A program made the translations under genes and the position numbers. The notes beneath the pieces are model-generated. The model was given only the letters and a program-made list of their open reading frames with translations, ran no database searches and had not been told where the DNA came from. Shown in pieces: positions 31,710-39,501 of a stretch of DNA of 64,000 nt. Within the stretch, counting starts at the first letter, position 1; each line of letters opens with the position of its first letter. Origin of the DNA: Streptomyces africanus (lineage in GTDB: Bacteria; Actinomycetota; Actinomycetes; Streptomycetales; Streptomycetaceae); NCBI RefSeq assembly GCF_002150735.1, contig NZ_MUKA01000058.1, forward strand, positions 28,744 to 92,743, in the 5' to 3' direction.

Positions 31710-32315
31710 ATGGACCGGATCTGGCGGGACGCGCGCAGCATCGGGGACCTCGGCGGCGCGATGGCCGGGTGGCTGGAGGGCCGCATCGCCTCGCAGCCGG
31801 GTTGCCCGGCCGGGCCGGACGACGAGACGCTGCCGCTCGTGCCGGTGCTCGCGCGGCTGAACCGGCGGGGCTGGGTCACCACGTGCTCGCAGCCCGGCGA
31901 GACCGGCACGGCGTACGACGGCCGTCGGTGGGAGCAGCGCGCGGCCGTGGAGGGATGGATCTCCTGCCGGAATCCCCTGCTCGGCACGCTCATCCGCCAG
32001 GCGCGAGCGACCGGGCTCATCGTCTCCGCGTACGGCCCGGGACGCGCTGTGGGCCCGTCTCGCGGCCTCGTGGTGACCCGATGGGGCGACGAGCCGCACA
32101 CCGGCTTCGGAGGGCGCCCCAGGCGCTTCCAGCGCCGCGCGGAGCTGCCGGGCATCGGTCGCCAGGCCCGGCAGGAACTCGCCCGCCACGGCGTCGCCCT
32201 CGCCGTCATCGACCCCGTCTGGGGCCGGGACTCCGTGCTCTGGGACGCCCTGGACCAGGCCATCGGGCACCGCGCGGACGACACCGCACCGACCAAGGAA
32301 ATGAGGACCCTGTGA
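31710..32315 (+). CDS. Conserved actinobacterial-type protein, 201 aa
   Basis: WRDARSIGDLGGAMAGWLEG ... PLVPVLARLNRRGWVTTCSQ resembles a Streptomyces protein family of unknown function (possibly DUF6919; recalled, not checked). SQPG and the paired aromatics could be an active site but nothing is certain. Overlaps the next gene by GTGA. Confidence 0.6.
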   Translation: MDRIWRDARSIGDLGGAMAGWLEGRIASQPGCPAGPDDETLPLVPVLARLNRRGWVTTCSQPGETGTAYDGRRWEQRAAVEGWISCRNPLLGTLIRQARATGLIVSAYGPGRAVGPSRGLVVTRWGDEPHTGFGGRPRRFQRRAELPGIGRQARQELARHGVALAVIDPVWGRDSVLWDALDQAIGHRADDTAPTKEMRTL

Positions 32316-32713
32316 CCACTGCCGCACAGCACCCCGCCAACCTCCGTCGCCGGGTGCACGACAGGATCTCCGCTGCCCGGTACGCCGGCGACCGCGACGC
32401 CTGCGAGGCCGCTCAGGCCGACCTGGTGAGGGTGAATCTGTACGAGGCTGACTACCTCGGCATCCCGCCGCAGTACGTCGACCAGGAGACGGGCCGGTGG
32501 GGGATCCCGGAGAACGTCTGCCGCGCCTGCTGGCAGGAGATCGGGGGGCCCGTGTTCGCCGTCGGGGTGGACGGCTCGTGCATGCATTACCACCCCGACT
32601 GCCGCCCCCAGTACGCCGATCTGCCGCCGCGTCCGCTGGACCTGCTGTACCCGGCCGGCTGGCAGCACCCTCGGCGGTCGTGCCGGTCGCAACTCCCCTA
32701 CTACCTCGGCTGA
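32312..32713 (+). CDS. Cys/His-containing protein, 133 aa
   Basis: GTG 32312 overlaps the previous stop. Helical start, then VCRACWQEI ... CMHYHPDC, a C-x2-C...C-x2-H-x2-H/D-C arrangement likely to bind zinc. The long perfect terminator at 32722 follows. Confidence 0.65.
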   Translation: MTTAAQHPANLRRRVHDRISAARYAGDRDACEAAQADLVRVNLYEADYLGIPPQYVDQETGRWGIPENVCRACWQEIGGPVFAVGVDGSCMHYHPDCRPQYADLPPRPLDLLYPAGWQHPRRSCRSQLPYYLG

Positions 32714-32721
32714 CCCACCGC

Positions 32722-32753
32722 AGAGCCCCGAACCCTCACCGGTTCGGGGCTCT
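32722..32753 (+). terminator. Strong hairpin terminator
   Basis: AGAGCCCCGAACC and GGTTCGGGGCTCT, 13-bp perfect arms, then TT. Confidence 0.85.
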
Positions 32754-32767
32754 TTCGCGTTTGGGGG

Positions 32768-32803
32768 TTGTGTCCTCAGCCCAACTATGGTTTAATTAAA
32801 TCA
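32768..32803 (+). promoter_or_regulatory. Promoter with TTTAATTAA operator
   Basis: TTGTGT (32768-32773), 17 bp, TTTAAT (32791-32796), palindrome TGGTTTAATTAAATCA. Confidence 0.8.
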
Positions 32804-32831
32804 TCGACAGGGCGGGATAAGGGAGACGGCG

Positions 32832-33104
32832 ATGATGACGACTCAGAAGACCAAGGCCAGCACTTGGGTTCGCGTCTTCGCCGGCTTCTACGAGCGCATC
32901 GGCAGCGACGGCGTCACCGTCCTGGCGGAGATCAGTCGGGACGAGGACGGCACCTGGAGCTACATGGTGAAGCCCTTCGGCAAGGCAGGGCTGGCCTGGC
33001 AGGTGACCGGCAAGGCGACCCTGGCCGATGCCAAGCGCGGCGCTGAGGCCGCGTACCGCCGGTACATGCAACAGCACTGCGCCATGAACGCCCGCAGCAA
33101 CTGA
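32832..33104 (+). CDS. Hypothetical protein, 90 aa
   Basis: Compact alpha/beta protein (STWVRVFAGFYERIGSDGVT ... RYMQQHCAMNARSN). GGGAGACGGCG precedes the ATG. First of a two-gene cassette. Not recognised. Confidence 0.65.
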   Translation: MMTTQKTKASTWVRVFAGFYERIGSDGVTVLAEISRDEDGTWSYMVKPFGKAGLAWQVTGKATLADAKRGAEAAYRRYMQQHCAMNARSN

Positions 33105-33123
33105 CCAAAGAAGGGGGCCCGAC

Positions 33124-33408
33124 ATGGCCGTCAACTACTCCACCGTGCGGAACTACCTCGGCAAGGAGTTCAAGCTGAGCCGGACGTCCACCGGCCGCCG
33201 GTCCGGGCAGCGCTGGTCCGAGGGCGTCCAGGTCCGCACCTCGCACACCCTCGGCGTGGTCGTGGACTACGTCGAATCACACGCCGCGTGGGGCTCCGAC
33301 GGATCCCTGCGGAGGGCCGAGCTGCGCGCGGTTCGGGAGTACCTGGAGCAGCGCTTCACCGTGGAGGACCACCCGGCCCGCGATGGCCGCATGGTCGTCT
33401 CCGACTGA
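33124..33408 (+). CDS. Hypothetical protein, 94 aa
   Basis: Basic N-terminus (TVRNYLGKEFKLSRTSTGRR) and helical middle (LRRAELRAVREYLEQRF). AAAGAAGGGGG is upstream. Possibly nucleic-acid binding from charge alone; unproven. Confidence 0.65.
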   Translation: MAVNYSTVRNYLGKEFKLSRTSTGRRSGQRWSEGVQVRTSHTLGVVVDYVESHAAWGSDGSLRRAELRAVREYLEQRFTVEDHPARDGRMVVSD

Positions 33409-33493
33409 CGAGGACTGAGGAGCGCATCGGGTTCTGCCGTGTTCGTTGGGTCGTCGAGGCGACTCACTAGACCGGGCGGCCTGAACACCACTG

Positions 33494-33521
33494 AGCCCCG
33501 GAGCCACCGCGCTCTGGGGCT
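33494..33521 (+). terminator. Hairpin terminator
   Basis: AGCCCCGGAGC pairs with GCTCTGGGGCT with one G-T pair; TTCTTCGTTT follows. Confidence 0.7.
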
Positions 33522-33536
33522 TCTTCGTTTCCGGGG

Positions 33537-33572
33537 TTGTGTCCGTCGGGCAGTCATGGTTTAATTAATTCA
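33537..33572 (+). promoter_or_regulatory. Promoter with TTTAATTAA operator
   Basis: TTGTGT (33537-33542), 17 bp, TTTAAT (33560-33565), TGGTTTAATTAATTCA. Confidence 0.8.
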
Positions 33573-33617
33573 TCGGGGCCGGTAGGGCCCGACAGACCAA
33601 GGAAAGAGGAACCGACC

Positions 33618-34043
33618 ATGATCAAGGCCTCCCGCCTCCGCCGCCGGATCGTCCGTGAGCGCGCCGCCGCCCGCCGCTTCGTCCGCTCCCTGTACCGGGG
33701 CCGCTCCCTCGCGACGCACCTGGCCTTCGCCGGTGTGGAGGACGCCGAGGTCATCAAGGGCGCCGCGAGCGGCCTGCGCTCGGCGGCCAAGCGGATCGGA
33801 GTGGGGCCTGCCAAGGTCGCCCGTACGCACCGCACCGCCGACGGCCGCTCGCCCCGGCTGCGCAAGGTGAACCACTACACCCCGGCGCAGATCGCCCGGA
33901 TCGCCGCCGCATACAAGCCCCGCAAGGCGGAATACAAGGCAGCCCTGGTCCTGCTCGTCCTGGCCTACGGCGCCCCGGTGACGGTCCGCCAGACGGCCCG
34001 TCCCGTCCAGGCCCCGGCCACCCGCGAACTGGTCAGCGCCTGA
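33618..34043 (+). CDS. Very basic protein, 141 aa
   Basis: RLRRRIVRERAAARRFVRSL and many more Arg/Lys throughout, ending in a hydrophobic stretch (AALVLLVLAYGAPVTV). The charge suggests binding to nucleic acid or to a membrane surface. Leader GACCAAGGAAAGAGGAACCG. No family recognised. Confidence 0.65.
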   Translation: MIKASRLRRRIVRERAAARRFVRSLYRGRSLATHLAFAGVEDAEVIKGAASGLRSAAKRIGVGPAKVARTHRTADGRSPRLRKVNHYTPAQIARIAAAYKPRKAEYKAALVLLVLAYGAPVTVRQTARPVQAPATRELVSA

Positions 34044-34105
34044 CCGACAGACTTCCGGGGCCGTCGACCGGCGGCCCCGGCCCACCGCAGAGAGGAACCG
34101 ACACG

Positions 34106-34360
34106 ATGGCTACCGGACCCGAGCACTACCGCGAGGCCGAGCGACTCATCGAGCAGTCCAAGACGTGGGCGAACGCGGACACAGGGTGGAAGGCTCATCT
34201 GTCCCCCGAGGTGCGCCGGGCCTACCGCATGGCCGACCTCGCCGAGGCGCAGGTGCACGCGGACCTCGCGAAGGCCGCCGCCACGGCGATGGGCGCTCTG
34301 TCGGGCGGCATGGCCGGCGAGGACTACTCGGCATGGGACAAGGTCGCCGGCGAGCACTGA
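34106..34360 (+). CDS. Helical hypothetical protein, 84 aa
   Basis: Ala-rich helices (EHYREAERLIEQSKTW, DLAEAQVHADLAKAAATAMG). AGAGAGGAACCG leader. Similar small helical proteins are common in actinophages; unknown role. Confidence 0.65.
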   Translation: MATGPEHYREAERLIEQSKTWANADTGWKAHLSPEVRRAYRMADLAEAQVHADLAKAAATAMGALSGGMAGEDYSAWDKVAGEH

Positions 34361-34444
34361 GCCCTACGTGGACGTCATCGGCCCCGCGCCGGTGGCGCCC
34401 GCGAGGCGGCTCAGCCTCACCGACCAAGGAATGAGGAACCGATC

Positions 34445-34600
34445 ATGGCAGTTGTGTTCTCGGTCCCGGATGCCGGTCTTCTGCGCAACCTCAAGCGGGC
34501 CGACGAGGTGGCCGCCGAGTACGGCGGGGACGCCACCGTGAAGCAGGACCCCGCCACCGACACCTGGAACGTGCACGTCCCGGACGGGGACGACCGCTGA
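34445..34600 (+). CDS. Small hypothetical protein, 51 aa
   Basis: MAVVFSVPDAGLLRNLKRAD, then AAEYGGDATVKQDPATDTWN and an acidic end. The full GACCAAGGAATGAGGAACCG leader precedes ATG 34445, and a terminator follows 9 bp after the stop, so I consider it real despite its size. Confidence 0.6.
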   Translation: MAVVFSVPDAGLLRNLKRADEVAAEYGGDATVKQDPATDTWNVHVPDGDDR

Positions 34601-34608
34601 CACACTGA

Positions 34609-34630
34609 GGCCCCGCCACCCGGCGGGGTC
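34609..34630 (+). terminator. Hairpin terminator with T-rich tail
   Basis: CCCCGCC/GGCGGGG followed by TCTTTCTCTTT. Confidence 0.8.
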
Positions 34631-34659
34631 TTTCTCTTTGACCACGGAAGGAACTGACC

Positions 34660-34887
34660 GTGACGAGCACCGGAGGCTCGGTCGTACCGACCAACGACCA
34701 CGGCCCGGACGGCCTGACGTCTTGTGGTGGCGGGTGCTGCGACGGATTCGGACCGGCCGGCACACGACCGGGCGACGAGATGCGTTGCCCCTGCGGCCAC
34801 GCAGCCCGCACGGTGAGGATCTGCCGAGAGTGCGGCCACAAGGGGCACCGTGCGGCTGCGTGCCGCGAGACCGTAATCCGAGACTAG
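34660..34887 (+). CDS. Small zinc-knuckle protein, 75 aa
   Basis: GTG start after GGAAGGAACTG. Cys-rich: CGGGCC, CPCGHAARTVRIC and CRECGHKGHRAAAC, the last being a CCHC knuckle (C-x2-C-x4-H-x4-C) as in RNA/ssDNA-binding proteins. Likely binds nucleic acid. Confidence 0.65.
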   Translation: MTSTGGSVVPTNDHGPDGLTSCGGGCCDGFGPAGTRPGDEMRCPCGHAARTVRICRECGHKGHRAAACRETVIRD

Positions 34888-34932
34888 TGGGAGGGCTGAC
34901 CCGCCGTCACCGCTGAATCTGTGCCCCGGGGG

Positions 34933-34972
34933 TTGTCCTAGCCCCGTGGCACAGGTATGATTTAGCTAAATC
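34933..34972 (+). promoter_or_regulatory. Promoter, GATTTAGCTAAATC operator variant
   Basis: TTGTCC (34933-34938), 17 bp, TATGAT (34956-34961), overlapping the palindrome GATTTAGCTAAATC (34959-34972). It drives the methyltransferase operon. Confidence 0.8.
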
Positions 34973-35016
34973 GACCTGTTAGGTCGTAGACCAAGGAACC
35001 AGGAAAGTGGTGCCCC

Positions 35017-35481
35017 ATGACCAGCTACTCGGTGGAGAGGCCGGCGCGCTCGCGCGGCTCCCGTCCGTCCAGCGTCAGTCCCGGACTGGTCCACCTGCGC
35101 CCCGGCCAGGCGACCATCGGCCAGCCGGTGACCGTCCGCACGTTCGACGAGGGCGGCGACGAGATCGAATTCCCGGCCGTCTACGTACGCATGGACCGCA
35201 ACGGTCTGCACCTGCGCTGCGCCCGCGAGGACGAGACCCGGACCCACAAGTACCGGCCGTCGCAGGTCTTCCCGCGCCGCGTGGAGTACCGCCGGTGGAC
35301 CGTCACGCTCAAGCACAAGGACGTGGCCCCCGACGGCAGCGGAGACGAACTGCTGCCGGTGTTCGTCAACGCCCGTACGGAACTGGAGGCGCGGTATCAG
35401 GCCCTTCAGCAGGTGCGCGCCGAGAGCGGCCCGCGCGCCAACTGGTCGTTCACGCTTCACTCCGTCAAGCGGGACCGGTGA
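35017..35481 (+). CDS. Hypothetical protein, 154 aa
   Basis: A Ser/Arg-rich start, then a beta-rich body (VTVRTFDEGGDEIEFPAVYV, RWTVTLKHKDVAPDG). Leader GACCAAGGAACCAGGAAAG. First gene of the methyltransferase operon; unknown role. Confidence 0.7.
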   Translation: MTSYSVERPARSRGSRPSSVSPGLVHLRPGQATIGQPVTVRTFDEGGDEIEFPAVYVRMDRNGLHLRCAREDETRTHKYRPSQVFPRRVEYRRWTVTLKHKDVAPDGSGDELLPVFVNARTELEARYQALQQVRAESGPRANWSFTLHSVKRDR

Positions 35482-35484
35482 GTC

Positions 35485-35994
35485 GTGGCCGTCGACACAC
35501 TCTCGCGCCGGGCCCTGCTGGAGGCGAAGCGGGACAACGACTACGCGCCCCGGGTGAAGGTCTGGCCGCCGGACGGCTACGCCCCACCGACGGAGGACGA
35601 GTTCGCGGAGCTGCGGCGGGCCGCCCGCCGGTACTTCGGTCAGCACGCGTATCCGCCGAAGCACTGGGACTTCATGAACGACGGCCAGGTGCTGCGCCAT
35701 GTGCAGCTCGCCGAGCTGGCCGGCTCGATGCACGGTCACGCGGAAGCCGAGCTGTACGCATACACCCGGGCCCTGCGCGATGAGCTGCACCGCCGGGGCG
35801 TGACGTTCCAGTCCCTCGCCGTCCTGCGGTGTGAAGCCTGTTCGCATGCTTCTGAGCGGCTGTTCGAGGTGACGCAGGATACCCACCCTGGGCTGAGGAG
35901 CCAGCGCGGCCCGGTGACGTCCGGCTGGTACTGCGCGCGGTGCTGGAGCGGTGATGACGTCGCCGACGAAGACGAGCTGGAGGACGCGGGATGA
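35485..35994 (+). CDS. Zinc-ribbon protein, 169 aa
   Basis: GTG 35485 right after the previous stop. Helical N-terminal two thirds; RCEACSHASERL ... WYCARCW near the C-terminus is a two-CxxC ribbon. ATGA overlap with the methyltransferase means translational coupling, so it may assist or regulate that enzyme. Confidence 0.7.
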   Translation: MAVDTLSRRALLEAKRDNDYAPRVKVWPPDGYAPPTEDEFAELRRAARRYFGQHAYPPKHWDFMNDGQVLRHVQLAELAGSMHGHAEAELYAYTRALRDELHRRGVTFQSLAVLRCEACSHASERLFEVTQDTHPGLRSQRGPVTSGWYCARCWSGDDVADEDELEDAG

Positions 35995-37271
35995 GCGCTT
36001 CCACGGGCGGACACACATCGGTCCACTTCTTCAACGGCGGGTGCGGGAGCCTGCGCGGCTTCACCGGTGCGGGCCTGACCCCGCTGTTCGGCGCCAACCA
36101 CCACCCGGCATCCGTGAAGACGGCCCGGCTCAACTGGCCCGGACTGTACGTGCGAGAGGCCGAGGTGCAGAACCTCGACATGAACTCGGTACCGGCGGCC
36201 GACGTCCTGGAGGCATCCCCCATCTGCACTGAAGCCGCACCGTCTGGGGGCAAGTCGGCTCCCCGCAAACCCGTACAACTGGACGCCTTCGGGCGGGTGG
36301 TGGGGATGACCGAGTGGCCGATGACTCGCGTCACCATGTTCGAGCCCATCCGCTACGCCTCGGTCCACCGGCCGATGGTATACGCCGGGGAGAACGTCCC
36401 CGAGTTCGGGTTCTCCCCGCTGTTCCGTCCGTGGGTCAAGTTCTGGGAGGGGATCGACTACACCGCAGTCGTCGCGTCGGTCAACGCGGCCCACCTCCGG
36501 GTCAACGGGGTGGAGCCGCTCCCTCAGTCCCGGAACCGGATGGTGTGGGCGTTCGTGCGCAACGACGTCGTTGCGGAGAACGGGCTGCCCGACCTCAACC
36601 CGACCTGTGCGGCCGTTTGCCAGGGGTGCGGGCCCGTGCAGGGCATCCAGTTCTGGAAGGAAGAACCTGAGTTCCGGATCGGCTCCTACGGTCGCCGCCG
36701 TCAGTACATCTACGTGTGTCCCGCATGCGGGGACGAGGTCGATCCTGTCACTCGGGGCATCGACAGCGTCATCGAATCCGACGTGCGCGGCGAGCCGTTC
36801 GGGCTCGGGTACCTCCGCTCACCGAACGGCAAGAAGCGCACGCCTTACCGGCAGGGCACCCGTGACCGTGTGGCCGCCGGGCTGGAGCGGTACCGGGGCG
36901 AGCCGTTCATCGTGACCCTACGGAACCACTGCGACGCCTCGCCGCTGAGTGAGCCGATCGGGACCCTGTCGGCGCAGGGCGGCGGGCACCACTACCTGGC
37001 CCGGCCCACGGAGGAGATGACGGTGGACTCCGTGGAGTACCGGCCGTTGACCAACCTGGAGAAGGCCCGGTGCCAGGGGTTCCCGGATGAGCACGTGTTC
37101 GCCGGGACCCCTGCGGACCGGCGTCTCCAGATCGGCAACGCGGTGCCGGTGAACGTGGCCACCTGGCAGGCCGGAAGCATCCGGAGCGTGCTGCCACCGC
37201 ACCGGGCGAGCCTCGGTGCGGTGGACCTCCGCGTCCTGCGGCCGGTGCCCGACAGCGAGGCAGCGGCCTGA
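35991..37271 (+). CDS. C5-cytosine DNA methyltransferase with altered motif IV
   Basis: 426 residues. FFNGGCGSLRGFTGAG is motif I, ASPICTEAAPSGG motif IV, GENVPEFGF motif VI (ENV), QSRNRMVWAF motif VIII, NLEKARCQGFPDEH motif IX and QIGNAVPVNVA motif X. In motif IV the usual Pro-Pro-Cys-Gln is Pro-Ile-Cys-Thr; the catalytic Cys remains. An extra four-Cys ribbon (CAAVCQGCG ... CPACGD) sits between VIII and IX in the target-recognition region. It should act on cytosine in DNA; the unusual motif could mean altered substrate or chemistry. It may protect phage DNA from host enzymes. Confidence 0.88.
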   Translation: MSASTGGHTSVHFFNGGCGSLRGFTGAGLTPLFGANHHPASVKTARLNWPGLYVREAEVQNLDMNSVPAADVLEASPICTEAAPSGGKSAPRKPVQLDAFGRVVGMTEWPMTRVTMFEPIRYASVHRPMVYAGENVPEFGFSPLFRPWVKFWEGIDYTAVVASVNAAHLRVNGVEPLPQSRNRMVWAFVRNDVVAENGLPDLNPTCAAVCQGCGPVQGIQFWKEEPEFRIGSYGRRRQYIYVCPACGDEVDPVTRGIDSVIESDVRGEPFGLGYLRSPNGKKRTPYRQGTRDRVAAGLERYRGEPFIVTLRNHCDASPLSEPIGTLSAQGGGHHYLARPTEEMTVDSVEYRPLTNLEKARCQGFPDEHVFAGTPADRRLQIGNAVPVNVATWQAGSIRSVLPPHRASLGAVDLRVLRPVPDSEAAA

Positions 37272-37285
37272 CCCATCTTCACCCG

Positions 37286-37312
37286 AGCCCCGGAGTCCCA
37301 GACTCCGGGGCT
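37286..37312 (+). terminator. Hairpin terminator
   Basis: AGCCCCGGAGT and ACTCCGGGGCT, 11-bp perfect arms. An almost identical hairpin is at 38944. Confidence 0.8.
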
Positions 37313-37327
37313 TCGTCGTGTCCTGGG

Positions 37328-37459
37328 GCCGGCGGCATTCGGTTACGGAGCGCCGGCTAATTCGCCGCCGGCGGGCGTGAATAGGCGGTTTTCGTAACGC
37401 TGCGCCGGCCATTTGGGGCCGATGAATTCGCCGGCTATCTTGCCCGCACCGCAGCCGGC
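37328..37459. other. Non-coding region with six GCCGGC sites
   Basis: No credible ORF between the methyltransferase genes. GCCGGC occurs at 37328, 37352, 37367, 37404, 37430 and 37454, six times in 132 bp, with repeated TTCGCCG contexts and a distant GTTACG/CGTAAC pair (37342, 37393). Might be a regulatory or methylation-target cluster. Confidence 0.5.
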
Positions 37460-37487
37460 TGACCAGCGACTTTATCCATCTGAGGGG

Positions 37488-37523
37488 TTGTCCGCTCGTG
37501 AAATCCTTGGTTTAATTAAATCA
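37488..37523 (+). promoter_or_regulatory. Promoter with TTTAATTAA operator
   Basis: TTGTCC (37488-37493), 17 bp, TTTAAT (37511-37516), TGGTTTAATTAAATCA. Confidence 0.8.
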
Positions 37524-37573
37524 GTCCGGGGTGCTTCCGGACTGACCAAGGAATCAGGAACGAGGAACCGACC

Positions 37574-38632
37574 GTGATTGAAAACGAGGAAGCGACCGAC
37601 CTATTCGGCGGTCCCGGCGGCTGGGATCTCCCCGCCAGGAAGCGGGGCCTGATCGTCACGGGCATAGAGAAGAGCCGTCCCGCGTGCGAGACGCGCCGGG
37701 CGGCCGGGCTGGGCACCGTTGAGGGCGACGTCCGGGACTTCGGCCCGGCGGACTTCCCCAAGGCGCGACACCTGATCGGCTCTCCCCCGTGCCAGCCGTT
37801 CGCGGTGAACGGACTGGGCAAGGGACGCCGGGCCCTGGACGCGGTGCTCACCTTCGCCGACCGGCTCGCCGCCCGCCAGGACATCCGCCGGGACCTGGCG
37901 ACGCTGGACGACGAACGCACGGGCCTTGTACTGGAGCCGCTGCGCTGGGCCCTGGAGGCGATCGACCTCGGACGGCCGTACGAGACGGTGATGCTGGAGC
38001 AGGTCTCGCCCGTGCTGCCCGTATGGGAGGCAGTCGCGCGCATCCTCCGGGCCGAGGGCTACGGCGTGGCCACGGGGCGGCTGTCCTCGGAGCGCTACGG
38101 CGTTCCGCAGACCCGCGTGCGGGCCATCCTCGCGGCCCGGCTGGGCGGCGAGGCGGCGCTGCCGGAGCCGACCCACCGCAAGTACCGCAAGAACGTTCCG
38201 CAGGACGAGGGCGAGCCGGAGCTGCTGCCGTGGCTGTCCATGGCGGAGGGCTGCGGCTGGGGCATGACCCACCGGCCCGCGCTGACCATCACCGTGGGCA
38301 CGGCGGCGGGCGGTGCGGACCCGTCCTGCGTCGGCGGCTCAGGGGCCAGGAAAACTCTGTACGGCGAGCGGGACGAGGGGCGTTGGATCGCGGACACCCG
38401 GCTGACTCCGGCGGACGAGCTGCCTGCGTACCGGGGTGGGCGCCGGGACACCATCCGGGTCCGCGTGGAGGACGCGGCCCGGCTCCAGTCCTTCCCCGAG
38501 GGCCATCCGTTCCAGGGCAGCCGGACCCAGCAGTACCAGCAGGTCGGTGACGCGTTCCCACCGAAGATGGCAGACGCGATCATCCGGAGGATGATGCAGG
38601 CCGAACTCGGTTCCCTGGCCGAGGCCGCCTGA
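37574..38632 (+). CDS. C5-cytosine DNA methyltransferase, canonical
   Basis: 352 residues from GTG 37574 after GGAACGAGGAACCG. DLFGGPGGWDLPA is motif I, GSPPCQPFAVNG motif IV with the catalytic Cys, MLEQVSPVL a variant ENV, QTRVRAILAAR motif VIII, DAARLQSFPEGHPF motif IX and QQVGDAFPPKMA motif X. It should methylate cytosine C5. No partner endonuclease is next to it, so it is an orphan enzyme, probably for protection from host restriction. The recognition site cannot be read from sequence. Confidence 0.92.
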   Translation: MIENEEATDLFGGPGGWDLPARKRGLIVTGIEKSRPACETRRAAGLGTVEGDVRDFGPADFPKARHLIGSPPCQPFAVNGLGKGRRALDAVLTFADRLAARQDIRRDLATLDDERTGLVLEPLRWALEAIDLGRPYETVMLEQVSPVLPVWEAVARILRAEGYGVATGRLSSERYGVPQTRVRAILAARLGGEAALPEPTHRKYRKNVPQDEGEPELLPWLSMAEGCGWGMTHRPALTITVGTAAGGADPSCVGGSGARKTLYGERDEGRWIADTRLTPADELPAYRGGRRDTIRVRVEDAARLQSFPEGHPFQGSRTQQYQQVGDAFPPKMADAIIRRMMQAELGSLAEAA

Positions 38633-38638
38633 CCGCGC

Positions 38639-38687
38639 GAGGCCCTGGGGTTGTCCGACCCCAGGGCCTCATGATTTAATTAAGTCA
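38639..38687 (+). promoter_or_regulatory. Overlapping terminator-promoter unit
   Basis: GAGGCCCTGGGGT / ACCCCAGGGCCTC (38639-38670) is a 13-bp hairpin whose loop begins the -35 TTGTCC (38651-38656); 18 bp further is TTTAAT (38675-38680) in TGATTTAATTAAGTCA. Confidence 0.75.
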
Positions 38688-38718
38688 GCAACACCGACCA
38701 AGGAACGAGGAGATCAGC

Positions 38719-38928
38719 ATGGCGGATTGGACCGAAGCAACGGCGGACGACCTGCGGGCGGGCGATGTGTTCCGCTTCGTCGGGGAGCCTGAGAGGAAGC
38801 GCAGCGTCGTCACCGCCCGTTGGGACGAGGGTGGCGAGGTGAAGCTGTTCAGTCGGAACGCGGTCAGCGACCGCGCCGACGGCCCCTCCGCCCTGCCGCC
38901 TGACCACTCGGTGCTGATCCTGAAGTGA
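38719..38928 (+). CDS. Hypothetical protein, 69 aa
   Basis: MADWTEATADDLRAGDVFRF looks like a small beta-barrel start and the rest (KRSVVTARWDEGGEVKLFSR) continues the strands. Leader GACCAAGGAACGAGGAG. Monocistronic. Not recognised. Confidence 0.65.
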   Translation: MADWTEATADDLRAGDVFRFVGEPERKRSVVTARWDEGGEVKLFSRNAVSDRADGPSALPPDHSVLILK

Positions 38929-38943
38929 CCCATCTTCCACCCG

Positions 38944-38970
38944 AGCCCCGGAGTCCAGGACTCCGGGGCT
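38944..38970 (+). terminator. Hairpin terminator
   Basis: AGCCCCGGAGT and ACTCCGGGGCT, same arms as at 37286; the two regions probably arose by duplication. Confidence 0.8.
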
Positions 38971-38986
38971 TCGTCGTGTCTGGGGG

Positions 38987-39022
38987 TTGACCCGTAGCCG
39001 GATCCATGGTTTAATTAATTCA
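38987..39022 (+). promoter_or_regulatory. Promoter with TTTAATTAA operator, best -35
   Basis: TTGACC (38987-38992), 17 bp, TTTAAT (39010-39015), TGGTTTAATTAATTCA. Confidence 0.8.
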
Positions 39023-39024
39023 TC

Positions 39025-39093
39025 GGGACACCGGCCGGGTGAACCGGGCCGCGACCGCCGCCGAGGCGGGGAAGCCCACCCGGCCGGTGTCCC
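39025..39093 (+). other. Long leader hairpin
   Basis: GGGACACCGGCCGGGTG (39025-39041) and its perfect complement (39077-39093) enclose a 35-nt loop. It lies in the transcript leader between the promoter and the gene at 39134, so it could control that gene or stabilise the mRNA. Confidence 0.6.
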
Positions 39094-39133
39094 GGACAGA
39101 CGGACCGCAGACCAGGGGAACGAGGAACCGACC

Positions 39134-39376
39134 ATGGCCGAGCACTTCACCGCCACCGGCTCACCCATGAACAACGCTGCTGAGGTCACGAGTCTGGCCC
39201 GCTGCAGCCGGTGCGGGGACGACAGGCTTGCCTGGAAGAAGTCGGCTCGCACCGGCAAGTGGTACCTCTGCGACGTCCAAGCCTGTGGCCGCTACGCGAC
39301 CCGCGAGAACCCGACGTTCCGTCGCTACTACGTCCTCGCGCGGCTGCCGCACAAGTGCCCGGCCCGCAACGCCTGA
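39134..39376 (+). CDS. Zinc-ribbon protein, 80 aa
   Basis: LARCSRCGDDRLAWKKSART ... YLCDVQACGRY is a four-Cys ribbon resembling small rubredoxin-like or RNA-binding zinc proteins. GGGGAACGAGGAACCG leader. Unknown partner. Confidence 0.65.
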   Translation: MAEHFTATGSPMNNAAEVTSLARCSRCGDDRLAWKKSARTGKWYLCDVQACGRYATRENPTFRRYYVLARLPHKCPARNA

Positions 39377-39501
39377 CTCACCTGGCCCCCGGCCACCGCG
39401 CCGGGGCCCTGCACCGCTGACCAAGGAATCAAGGAACGCGATTCGCCGCTGCGGCCGTATGATCCGGCCCGGCGCGCGGGGCGCCAAGGGGAGGACCGAC
39501 C

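Noticed and set aside
35991..38632. Restriction-modification pair
   Set aside because: Both genes are methyltransferases; no adjacent nuclease gene was found in this region.
39420..39501. Possible small gene after the GACCAAGGAATCAAGGAA leader
   Set aside because: No start with credible codons follows; the real start appears to be GTG 39502.
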